From positions 1 to 5,390 of the forward strand of contig JAWPNA010000482.1 in NCBI GenBank assembly GCA_045402695.1: a stretch of 5,390 nt of DNA, in the 5' to 3' direction. The notes beneath the pieces were generated by a model. That model worked only from the letters and a program-made list of their open reading frames with translations, was not told the DNA's origin and searched no databases. Shown one piece after another: positions 1 through 5,390 of this stretch. Positions within the stretch are counted from its first letter, which is position 1. Every line of letters starts with the position of its first letter. Position numbers and translations under genes: made by a program. This DNA comes from JAWPNA01 sp045402695. GTDB lineage: Bacteria > Acidobacteriota > Polarisedimenticolia > JACPZX01 > DASXTC01.

Positions 1-2
1 TC

Positions 3-128
3 TCTCCGGAGACCGCAGTAGCTGAACTTGTCGGCGTTGAGCCAAATGACATCGCGGATTTGCCGTCCGAGAGGGCCGAGCGCGAATCAGCATCGGTTGC
101 GGCACCCGATCCCCTGCCTCCCGTGTGA
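3..128 (+). CDS. C-terminal end of an unidentified rightward gene (partial)
   Basis: The window opens in a reading frame that runs 41 codons to a TGA at 126-128; the other two rightward frames hit stops within about 25 bases. The visible tail is acidic and rich in Ala, Glu and Val (ETAVAELVGVEPNDIADL), then becomes polar and ends in a Pro-rich stretch, as disordered C-termini often do. I do not recognise the family and nothing supports a function. It points toward the leftward genes, so it is convergent with them and probably outside their transcription unit. The start lies before position 1. The call rests only on an open frame with sensible composition over a short length; it could be a chance open frame, since one leftward frame is also open here. 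Confidence 0.45.
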   Translation, partial: SPETAVAELVGVEPNDIADLPSERAERESASVAAPDPLPPV

Positions 129-137
129 ATGATAGGG

Positions 138-252
138 CGTAGGCCCCGCCAGCTTCCCGAGACGCAGGTCGCGCAACATCAAACCCCACCTAACTGATGC
201 TGTTGAGGTTCCAGGTCCCACATGGCCCCTACTCCAACTAGCAGGGCCTACG
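138..252. repeat. spaced inverted repeat, 11 of 12 bases paired, about 91-nt spacer
   Basis: CGTAGGCCCCGC at 138-149 is complementary to GCAGGGCCTACG at 241-252 with one mismatch; the outer nine bases are perfect. Between the arms there is a weaker imperfect hairpin (174-181 with 195-205, with a 3-nt bulge). The layout could be the closing stem of a structured transcript of about 115 nt. An inverted repeat of this quality is also fairly likely by chance in several hundred GC-rich bases, so this is only a sequence observation. Confidence 0.3.
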
Positions 253-272
253 AACGGAGATGTTCGATGAGT

Positions 273-310
273 ACCGGCCGCTTCTCGCGGGGGTGTTCTC
301 GCGAGCCGGT
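273..310. terminator. GC-rich hairpin, possible bidirectional terminator between convergent genes
   Basis: CTCGCG at 284-289 pairs perfectly with CGCGAG at 300-305 around a 10-nt loop. Outside it, ACCGG (273-277) pairs with CCGGT (306-310) after a 6-nt bulge on the left arm. It sits roughly midway between two convergent gene ends, where a shared terminator is expected. Neither side has a run of T, so a classical intrinsic terminator is not shown; many high-GC terminators lack a U-tract. The 8-base direct repeat TTCTCGCG (282-289 and 296-303) contributes to the stem. Confidence 0.25.
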
Positions 311-456
311 CAGCACTTTCGCTGACGGAATAGGTTTGTGCAGTTGGACACGGAAGAGCGGCTGCGGGCGATGCCTCGACAGTTGAATCCAAGAGCCCAT
401 GCCTCTCCGATGCCACTTCACGGTCATCCTGCCGAACAATCAGCCTCAACCTGTTC

Positions 457-816
457 TCATTCACCCACACCTCTGATGATGGATTCGACGTCGTCCAGCC
501 ACGCACTGAGTTCCGACTCGGTCGGGGCCAGCTCGTAGGCGTGATGGTGGCAAGCTCGACTAAGTGCTGTCCAGGTGTAGCGTGCACGCGACGCGATCTC
601 CGCGTTGCCGGTGACATCAGCTAGTGCAAGGAGCTGCGCCCTCGCGGAGCACGAGAGCATCTCGGGCTGATGTTGACGCCAGATGTTCCCGATTGAGTCT
701 TCCAGAGCCTGCCGACCAAGGAATGCCGCTGCTCGGGGCCACAGCCCGCTTGTCGCAGGGGCCGCCTTCACCAGCATCTGTCTACCAAGGTCCAAGAGCC
801 GACTCGGATCCGTCAC
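457..816 (-). CDS. small HEPN-like protein, probable RNase effector paired with the ATPase
   Basis: This 119-residue, mostly helical protein starts at GTG, which overlaps the ATPase stop as GTGA, with GGGAG five bases upstream. Its key feature is RACHHH at residues 87-92, an RX4H motif (R87, H92) of the kind that forms the active site of HEPN ribonucleases. It lies in a helix followed by AYELAPTESEL and a final helix. An N-terminal WPRAAAFLGRQALE segment (26-39) looks like the first HEPN helix. There is no signal peptide or membrane segment, so it should be cytoplasmic. In known HEPN toxins this motif cuts RNA, often tRNA or mRNA. The residue after the Arg is Ala rather than the usual polar Asn/Asp/His, so activity is not assured. 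By hand count its third codon positions are about two thirds G/C. The alternative is a non-catalytic HEPN partner of the ATPase. That the gene is real is likely; the RNase role is inferred. Confidence 0.8.
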   Translation of the reverse strand: MTDPSRLLDLGRQMLVKAAPATSGLWPRAAAFLGRQALEDSIGNIWRQHQPEMLSCSARAQLLALADVTGNAEIASRARYTWTALSRACHHHAYELAPTESELSAWLDDVESIIRGVGE

Positions 817-3275
817 GCAATCTCCCGCAGCTTGGTCGCAAGTGATTTGGTGTCACGCACGAGGTCCAACAACCTTCCACCATATTCGCCGTGGCTACCG
901 GCCTTGCAAGCCTGAAAGACGTCCCCTGCCCAGCCCCCCCACCTGTTGAGGCGGGCTAATACATCGCCGCCGCGCGCCATGTCATCGAACAACGCAAGAG
1001 AGGCGAGAAGGTTCAATGTTGTTGCATCCTCAAAGGCGCGTTCTAGCTCCTCATGCGTTTCACCTCTCCGCAGGCGACGTTTCCGAATCACCTCGACGCA
1101 GGCCGCCTCGAGCGCTGACCGGCAGAATCCTGGCACGACATTCTTGCCGACGTCCGGTGGCAGGTCTTCCGTCAGCGATAGGGCACGTGCGTCGTCCAGG
1201 TAGCGTTCAACAGGGTCAAGGCTCTTCCGGACCTCGACGACCGAACCAGAACGTCGGGTTACTTCGAAGATCGTGGCGTCGATTCCCAACTGGCGCACCG
1301 CCATCGGGAGGCGATCGTCGTGCGTGAAGACTATGACCTGCCGCGACTTCGCCACTTCCGCAAGTACACGCGCCAGGCCATCGACGCGTGATGGATCCAT
1401 CGATTGCACGGGGTCATCAATCACCAGGAATCGGAACGGGCTCTCAGGAAGCGTGGCTCGAGGGAAGAAGAGGCTGAGGGCAAGCGAATGGAGTTCGCCC
1501 TGAGACATAACCCCTAGGGCGGCTCCAGCGACTCCGTCGACCCGCACGTCCAGGCTAACCCGACGCTGTGTGCCAGCCCCCTTGAGCTTCACTGCTGCGA
1601 GCTCAACGTTGCTTCTTGTACGCAGCAACTCCCAGATCCTCGTCGCCTCGCCGGCGATTGGCGCGAAGCGATCGTCGCGGATCTGCGCGGCAGTATCCTT
1701 GACCCACTTCTCGGCGCCTTTGAGAGCCGGCACCTTCTCCGCGCCGTCGGCTGCCGAGCGCGCAGCCTCTAGCCAAGAGGCGATCTGGACCGCGATCGGC
1801 CTCCATGCATCTTCCCGCTGGTCGAGGAGCGTTTTTGCCTGGGCGCGCACCACATCTATCTGTTCGTTGAGGTCAATCACGCCCTCCTCCATGTGGGAAG
1901 CAAGAGCGTCCGGACCATCGGCCGGCGCCGCGATCGACCATGCTTTCCACACGTGGAGCAGGGGCTCCAGCTCGACCCCGAGATCCGAGGCTGAGGCATC
2001 GACGACGAACGTCGGCGGTGCAAGGAAGCATGCGTCTGCCTGGTTCATCGCTGCGCGAACGGCGCCTTCTACGTCATCAGCTTCGGCCGCCGCACCGCGC
2101 AGCTTTCGAGTCGTCAACTCTGCCTGCCGTCGCCACTCATCGTCAAGCGCACCAGGTGCGCCGCATACGGGACACTGGCCGTCGCCGTGATGCTCATGGA
2201 AGCTGAGCGCTGATGAGAGGAGGTCAGCAGACTCGCGTGCTCGCTGCGAGGCCGTAGCGACGATCTCCTTCTGCCGCCGGGCAGCATCGCGGAGATCCTT
2301 GATCGCGGCCTCGACCTGCTGGAACGGGGCGGGCGACTCGAGGGTCGAGAGAGCGCGCAGTAGGGCGAGCTGCGTCTCGGCGCCGACGGCCTGATCGATC
2401 CCGGTGACGACGGCTTCGGCCGTCTCGAAGTCCCAGGTTTGCCCGGAGAGCGCCTCATGGCAACTTGTTGCCCGTTCGTCCGTAGACGCTTCCAGAGCAA
2501 TGACGATTGGCTGAAGTTGCTGCCTGACCTCGCGGAGCGTCTTCTCTCGCTTCTTTCGCTCGTCCGCAAGTAACTGCTCGACTGCGATGAGATCCTCGAG
2601 CCCCAGAATCGAAGCCAACGCGTCGTAGAGCTTTGATGGACCCTCATCCAGCAAGGAACCGAGTTCGTTGTAGGAGAGGAACGGACGGTATGCGACGAGG
2701 GCGTCCTTCCAGCCAAGCGCGGACAGAGAGGTCTTTGGCTTCCCGTGGGGTTGCACCTCGGACACGCCATCGTCCAGATCGGCATCGGGAGTCCAGGTTC
2801 GACGGATCGCAGTAGGGCCAACGTCGCCTTCGGCAAGAAAACGCCCCTCGATCTCGACAGGTTCGTCGTGGTGAAGGTTTCGCCACCCCTCTTTCCACAC
2901 CACCGCACGACCGGCCCACCGTCTGTTGTCTCCTGTAAGCAAGACTTCTAGGGCCTCGGCGAAGCTCGACTTTCCCGATCCATTCCGACCCACCACGAGT
3001 GTCAGCCCGGGGCCAGGAGTGAAATCGAGAGCGGCAGACGGACCGATTCCACGGAACGAAGTGACCTGCATCCCGTCTAGGAATGCGCCAATCGGCTCTC
3101 CTGCCGGTGGCGCTGGCGGCGGTGCCGAGGCTGATGGGATTCGGCTCTCTGCCAGGACTTGTCGGAGTGGTGTCGCACCCTCACAGGCAGCGAGTACGAG
3201 GATCCCCGCCTCATCGTCGAGCGATTGGTCGCCCTCGAGGTGGGTGTAGATGATGCCCTGCAAAACGTGATCCAT
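813..3275 (-). CDS. SMC/RecF-like ABC ATPase with zinc-hook motif and helical C-terminal domain (RloC-like architecture)
   Basis: This 820-residue cytoplasmic protein is a split-head ABC ATPase. Residues 69-118 open the head (VTSFRGIG, then Walker A GRNGSGKS at 96-103). Helical, coiled-coil-prone segments at about 229-264 and 324-364 lead to a zinc-hook-like CPVCG at 368-372, and a returning helix spans about 377-417. The C-terminal half-head has the signature SQGE (591-594), a Walker B/D-loop VIDDPVQSMD (618-627) with Asp-Asp where many ABC ATPases have Asp-Glu, and a switch His in FTHDD (H652). Residues about 700-820 form an extra helical domain (VPGFCRSALEAA, then KAGSHGEYGG at 791-800) that may be HEPN-like. 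Residues 1-45 are a small unassigned segment joined by a Pro-rich linker (about 47-61). Rad50 and RloC use such heads and hooks to sense DNA; in RloC the ATPase controls a tRNase. The start is ATG with GGGAG six bases upstream, directly after the preceding TGA. It probably regulates the HEPN-like protein encoded next. The ATPase class is secure; the role is inferred. Confidence 0.92.
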   Translation of the reverse strand: MDHVLQGIIYTHLEGDQSLDDEAGILVLAACEGATPLRQVLAESRIPSASAPPPAPPAGEPIGAFLDGMQVTSFRGIGPSAALDFTPGPGLTLVVGRNGSGKSSFAEALEVLLTGDNRRWAGRAVVWKEGWRNLHHDEPVEIEGRFLAEGDVGPTAIRRTWTPDADLDDGVSEVQPHGKPKTSLSALGWKDALVAYRPFLSYNELGSLLDEGPSKLYDALASILGLEDLIAVEQLLADERKKREKTLREVRQQLQPIVIALEASTDERATSCHEALSGQTWDFETAEAVVTGIDQAVGAETQLALLRALSTLESPAPFQQVEAAIKDLRDAARRQKEIVATASQRARESADLLSSALSFHEHHGDGQCPVCGAPGALDDEWRRQAELTTRKLRGAAAEADDVEGAVRAAMNQADACFLAPPTFVVDASASDLGVELEPLLHVWKAWSIAAPADGPDALASHMEEGVIDLNEQIDVVRAQAKTLLDQREDAWRPIAVQIASWLEAARSAADGAEKVPALKGAEKWVKDTAAQIRDDRFAPIAGEATRIWELLRTRSNVELAAVKLKGAGTQRRVSLDVRVDGVAGAALGVMSQGELHSLALSLFFPRATLPESPFRFLVIDDPVQSMDPSRVDGLARVLAEVAKSRQVIVFTHDDRLPMAVRQLGIDATIFEVTRRSGSVVEVRKSLDPVERYLDDARALSLTEDLPPDVGKNVVPGFCRSALEAACVEVIRKRRLRRGETHEELERAFEDATTLNLLASLALFDDMARGGDVLARLNRWGGWAGDVFQACKAGSHGEYGGRLLDLVRDTKSLATKLREIA
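817..826 (-). promoter_or_regulatory. ribosome binding site of the HEPN-like gene inside the ATPase 3' end
   Basis: GGGAG (826-822, leftward) lies five bases before the GTG at 816, within the last codons of the ATPase gene. This fixes the GTG as the start and, with the 4-nt stop/start overlap, indicates coupled translation of the two proteins. Confidence 0.6.
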
Positions 3276-3286
3276 TCATGGCTCCC
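3276..3286 (-). promoter_or_regulatory. ribosome binding site of the ATPase gene, inside the end of the nuclease fragment
   Basis: GGGAG (3286-3282, leftward) sits six bases before the ATG at 3275, and the upstream TGA (3278-3276) directly touches that ATG. The same GGGAG core precedes the HEPN-like gene. It supports initiation at 3275 rather than at a later start nearer the Walker A motif. Confidence 0.55.
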
Positions 3287-3533
3287 GCTGGCTACTAGGT
3301 CCCATGTCGTGTTCCAGAGCGCAAGTCGGGCGAGGGACATCTGGGACGGTCCCATGCGGTATGCGGCAATACTCGCTGGCCTGAAGCTCGAGATCGATCC
3401 CGAGGACTTCGGCGAGACGCTCAGCGTTAGAGAGCAACCTTGGCGTGAACTCGTGAGCTTCGTGAGCCCAGACATCGCGTGGATCCAACTGTGTCAGCTT
3501 GCTCAACTCTCGCACTTCAGCCCCCAGTCTCAC
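3276..3533 (-). pseudogene. N-terminal fragment of a PD-(D/E)XK-type nuclease (DUF4268-like), catalytic part missing
   Basis: The frame encodes 85 residues from a GTG at 3533; a TTG at residue 10 (start SKLTQLD) would fit relatives equally well, and no clear ribosome binding site decides. Residues about 11-54 (SKLTQLDPRDVWAHEAHEF, then NAERLAEVLGIDLEL) match the opening of proteins I know as VW-HEAH-FTPWL nucleases with DUF4268-like or NucS-like folds. In that family the catalytic strands (a FSxDI segment, then an I-EN-Q segment) follow immediately. Here the match ends at Tyr55, near position 3370, and residues 55-85 are Pro/Arg-rich and unlike the family in this or the other two leftward frames. 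The product cannot carry the nuclease site, so I call it a remnant. It may still matter as a leader that couples translation to the ATPase: its TGA touches the ATPase ATG, and both are in the same frame. It starts 46 bases after the helicase gene. It could instead be a small regulatory protein. Confidence 0.55.
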
Positions 3534-3579
3534 GGTCCTGAGGTAAGCGTAATGGCCCCGTCATCTGGAGGCCGCCTCG

Positions 3580-4872
3580 CTATGCGCTGAGCGCGAGGGC
3601 ACCGCCATCCGTCAATCGTTCCCAGAATGCCAAATGGTCACCATGCCCGCGGCCCACCACGTCGGGGCGACCAAGCGGCTGCTCGGCCGAGGGGATGTAT
3701 TCGTCGAGAGTGCGGGAGACGTGGTCGCGAGAGATGACGACGAGTCCGGCCCGGTGGCGGGACGCCATCACGCAAAGACGCCCGGTGCTCAGGTCGAATC
3801 CGTTTGGTGCGCCGACACCCGATAGCGGGTGAACTGCGACCATCACCTTGCGCTCAAGACCCTGCCACCGCTCCGGAGTGTCAACACGGACCACCGAACG
3901 GAGTCCTCCCAACGCATCCGCGATCGCTGTGTTCATGACACGGTGGGTCGCCGCGATCCCGATGTCCTGGGGTTCGATCGTCGCCTCGGTCAGACCGTCG
4001 GATACGTCCGCTCCCCGGTCCAGCAGTCGGGAGACAAGGTCGGCGGCCACACCCGCAACCGCTTCATCGACTTCGAACGGTGGGCCCTCTGGATCTGTAC
4101 GGACAGTGATTGCCGCGATGGATGTCTCGCCGAGGCGTTCCAGGGCAGGATCAAGCGGGTGGGCGTGCCCGTTCCCTCGGGGCTTAACAAAACGTTCGCC
4201 TGGCTCGGCAACCGGGTCGAACGCGAAATCGTAGAAGGGCCGGACGAAGTCGACGGCATCGTGGGGGAGTCTCCGACAGACATCGATCGTTCCCTCGAGC
4301 CGCTCGATCACGGGATCCTCGAGGATGAGAGTCGGCGCGGCGAGGTGAGGTGCGCGGGGCGACGTCTCCCAGCGCTCAACCGGGATGGTCACGACTGGTG
4401 CGATCTGGCCCGGATCTCCGATCAGCACGAAACGTTCTGACACCTGGCCGGTGAGCATGAAGTCCGCCCAGGCCATCTGCCACGCCTCGTCGACGAACAG
4501 CAGATCGAATGGTTCATCCAGATCCACCAAACCCCACTTCGCGACGGTCCCCACGATCACGGATGGGCCCGCAGGGAGATCTCGACTCGATGTCTCCCAG
4601 AGCACGCCACCACCGAGATTTTGGGGAGAGGCGGACGCGGAGGCGAACCTTACGGTTGCGACATCTGCGTGGGTGAGTGCGAGGCGCCGACAAATGTCGT
4701 CGGCCTGCGTGTTCGTCTGCGCGCCGATCGCGATGCGCATTCCCCGGTCGACCGCATGCACGGCGACCTCCAGTAGCAGGTGTGTCTTTCCGGACCCCGG
4801 GGGTGCTTTGATGATTGCGAGCCGATCGCCAGAGTCCACGTGTTCGCTCAGCGACGTTGTGATCGGAATCAT
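3580..4872 (-). CDS. superfamily 1 DNA/RNA helicase-type ATPase (compact, Upf1/Dna2-like core)
   Basis: At 430 residues this is close to a bare two-RecA-domain core. Motifs appear in order: Walker A APPGSGKTH (23-31), motif Ia around IAIGAQTNTQADD (47-59), motif Ic VIVGTVAKWG (105-114), Walker B/motif II LLFVDEA (124-130), motif III VLIGDPGQIAP (149-159), motif IV IGIAATHR (304-311), motif V around TPERWQGLE (332-340) and motif VI GRLCVMASRHRAGLVVIS (364-381) with arginine-finger candidates R372 and R374. The order and the motif V/VI wording fit SF1, nearest Upf1/Dna2-like enzymes. It should use ATP to move along or remodel nucleic acid. There are no signal or membrane segments and no fused nuclease domain. 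The ATG at 4872 has a good GGGATGAGG just upstream and lies 3 nt after the previous stop, so the two genes are surely co-translated. The preceding protein may supply an accessory domain. The substrate and the direction of movement cannot be read from the sequence. Confidence 0.9.
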   Translation of the reverse strand: MIPITTSLSEHVDSGDRLAIIKAPPGSGKTHLLLEVAVHAVDRGMRIAIGAQTNTQADDICRRLALTHADVATVRFASASASPQNLGGGVLWETSSRDLPAGPSVIVGTVAKWGLVDLDEPFDLLFVDEAWQMAWADFMLTGQVSERFVLIGDPGQIAPVVTIPVERWETSPRAPHLAAPTLILEDPVIERLEGTIDVCRRLPHDAVDFVRPFYDFAFDPVAEPGERFVKPRGNGHAHPLDPALERLGETSIAAITVRTDPEGPPFEVDEAVAGVAADLVSRLLDRGADVSDGLTEATIEPQDIGIAATHRVMNTAIADALGGLRSVVRVDTPERWQGLERKVMVAVHPLSGVGAPNGFDLSTGRLCVMASRHRAGLVVISRDHVSRTLDEYIPSAEQPLGRPDVVGRGHGDHLAFWERLTDGGALALSA

Positions 4873-4873
4873 G

Positions 4874-4882
4874 CCTCATCCC
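4874..4882 (-). promoter_or_regulatory. ribosome binding site of the helicase gene overlapping the upstream stop
   Basis: GGGATGAGG (4882-4874, leftward) contains the TGA stop of the preceding gene and ends one base before the helicase ATG. Ribosomes ending the upstream gene would sit on this site, so translation of the two is probably coupled. Confidence 0.55.
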
Positions 4883-5388
4883 GCCCGATCCAGGTCGAGG
4901 TCTTCACTTCGCGGAGATTCCGCAACAGGTCGAGCGTGTGTGAGCCAAGCACCCGGAACCTCGCGATCCCACAGCTTCTTATTGCGTCTGATCGAGAGGT
5001 CGGTCGCGGCTGCCGCGAATGTGACCCGCTCGCCGATCCAGCCCGTTTCCACGGGCGGGGTGAGTAGCCTACCTACCGCATCCCGGGGTGCTCGCTTCAA
5101 GTTGGTGATCTCGATTTCAAACGTCCGCCGCGCCTCATCGTCCACAGTGATGCGTCTAATCTCGCCGGTGCGACGCGGCAAGCCGACCACGCAAATCCGG
5201 CTCCCCTCCCGCAGGCGAAGGGGTCCCCCGGTCTCCTCTTCCACCCACCAAACTGGAACGGTCGTTCGACCCACGCCTTCGTCGGCCACACTTACAATCC
5301 TGCCCGCCAATGCGTCACCTCGGGTCAGTGCTTCGGCGAGGAGCTCGCGATCGTCGTGGAGCAGCCGAACGGCGAGCCGATCCGCGGA
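4876..5388 (-). CDS. C-terminal part of an unidentified protein encoded upstream of the helicase (5' end outside window)
   Basis: The frame is open from the right edge of the window to a TGA at 4878-4876, giving 170 visible residues. A TTG at 5310 is an internal start candidate, but the residues before it (DRLAVRLLHDDRELLAEALTR) look like a normal amphipathic helix, so I take the gene to begin beyond 5390. After that helix come alternating short hydrophobic strands (GRIVSVADEG, TVPVWWVEE, LRLREGSRICVVGLP, RTFEIEITNLKR) suggestive of a small beta-barrel. A basic segment follows (SIRRNKKLWDREVPGAWLTH), then an acidic tail. I do not recognise the family. The 3-nt spacing to the helicase gene implies a shared job. 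A barrel next to an SF1 core recalls the nucleic-acid-binding 1B barrel of Upf1-like helicases, here possibly on a separate chain; that is speculation. No membrane segment is visible. Confidence 0.75.
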   Translation of the reverse strand, partial: SADRLAVRLLHDDRELLAEALTRGDALAGRIVSVADEGVGRTTVPVWWVEEETGGPLRLREGSRICVVGLPRRTGEIRRITVDDEARRTFEIEITNLKRAPRDAVGRLLTPPVETGWIGERVTFAAAATDLSIRRNKKLWDREVPGAWLTHARPVAESPRSEDLDLDRAG

Positions 5389-5390
5389 CG

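Larger units (their letters stand above)
129..456. other. 328-bp intergenic stretch between convergent genes, no convincing gene
   Basis: This stretch separates the rightward gene end at 128 from the leftward HEPN-like gene end at 457. I looked for tRNA arms, repeat arrays and protein families on both strands and saw none. It holds a GC-rich hairpin (273-310) and a spaced inverted repeat (138-149 with 241-252), listed separately. A leftward 63-codon frame (439-248, TTG start) is open but has no recognisable family. The leftward translations do not contain the missing catalytic half of the nuclease fragment found at 3276-3533. Confidence 0.6.

Noticed and set aside
200..220. GGTTCCAGGTCC as a tRNA T-arm
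   Set aside because: The loop does not fit the consensus and no acceptor, D or anticodon arms are found around it.
248..439. Leftward 63-codon frame (TTG start) just downstream of the HEPN-like gene
   Set aside because: Third positions are moderately GC-rich and a weak GAGG lies upstream, but the basic product resembles no family I know and the length is within chance. It deserves a homology check only.
87..617. Leftward 176-codon open frame overlapping the HEPN-like gene and the intergenic region
   Set aside because: Its first part is out of frame with the better-supported HEPN-like gene, composition is Ser/Thr/Arg/Pro-rich as in shadow frames, and no domain is recognisable.
1570..2190. 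Rightward 206-codon open frame
   Set aside because: It is entirely antisense to the coiled-coil and hook region of the ATPase, and its Ala/Ser/Arg-rich low-complexity translation is typical of a GC-rich shadow.
3077..3475. Frameshifted continuation of the nuclease fragment in another leftward frame (YRMGPSQMSLARLAL)
   Set aside because: I tested whether a frameshift restores the FSxDI and I-EN-Q catalytic strands; the alternative frame gives only a loose resemblance and no catalytic residues.
3159..3590. Rightward 143-codon open frame with a fairly protein-like translation
   Set aside because: It lies opposite the nuclease fragment and the ATPase start. The leftward frame carries recognisable family residues (VWAHEAHEFTP) and the ATPase start, so this is most likely an antisense shadow.
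3829..4440. Rightward 203-codon open frame
   Set aside because: It is antisense to helicase motifs III to VI, which are unmistakable on the other strand; no motif is seen in this frame.

Overview
The window looks like a piece of an accessory (defence-type) region from a high-GC bacterium, most likely an actinomycete. This rests on the GC-rich coding sequence, frequent G/C-ending codons, GTG/TTG starts, GGGAG-type ribosome binding sites and the character of the proteins. I ran no search, so the taxonomy and all family calls come from recognition by eye.

Layout. Almost everything is one tightly packed leftward (minus-strand) series, read from right to left: (1) the C-terminal 170 residues of an unrecognised protein whose start lies beyond position 5390; (2) a compact 430-residue superfamily 1 helicase/ATPase starting 3 nt after it; (3) after a 46-nt gap, an 85-codon ORF that carries only the N-terminal start of a PD-(D/E)XK-type nuclease (DUF4268-like) and stops before the catalytic residues; (4) an 820-residue SMC/RecF-like ABC ATPase with a CPVC zinc-hook-like motif, whose ATG directly abuts the stop of the fragment; (5) a 119-residue protein with an RX4H motif typical of HEPN ribonucleases, overlapping the ATPase stop by the 4-nt GTGA. 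A 328-bp stretch without a convincing gene separates this series from the tail of a rightward gene ending at 128. The rightward gene and the leftward series are therefore convergent.

How the genes may work together. The ATPase and the small HEPN-like protein form a translationally coupled pair. The ATPase architecture (split ABC head, short coiled coils around a zinc hook, helical C-terminal domain) recalls RloC, in which such an ATPase controls an RNase. I infer an abortive-infection or toxin-type module in which the ATPase senses a nucleic-acid state and licenses the HEPN-like RNase. The upstream helicase and its unknown partner look like another coupled unit. The truncated nuclease between the two units suggests that the helicase unit once continued into a nuclease gene, and that the ATPase-HEPN pair replaced most of that gene. 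None of these functional links is proven by the sequence.
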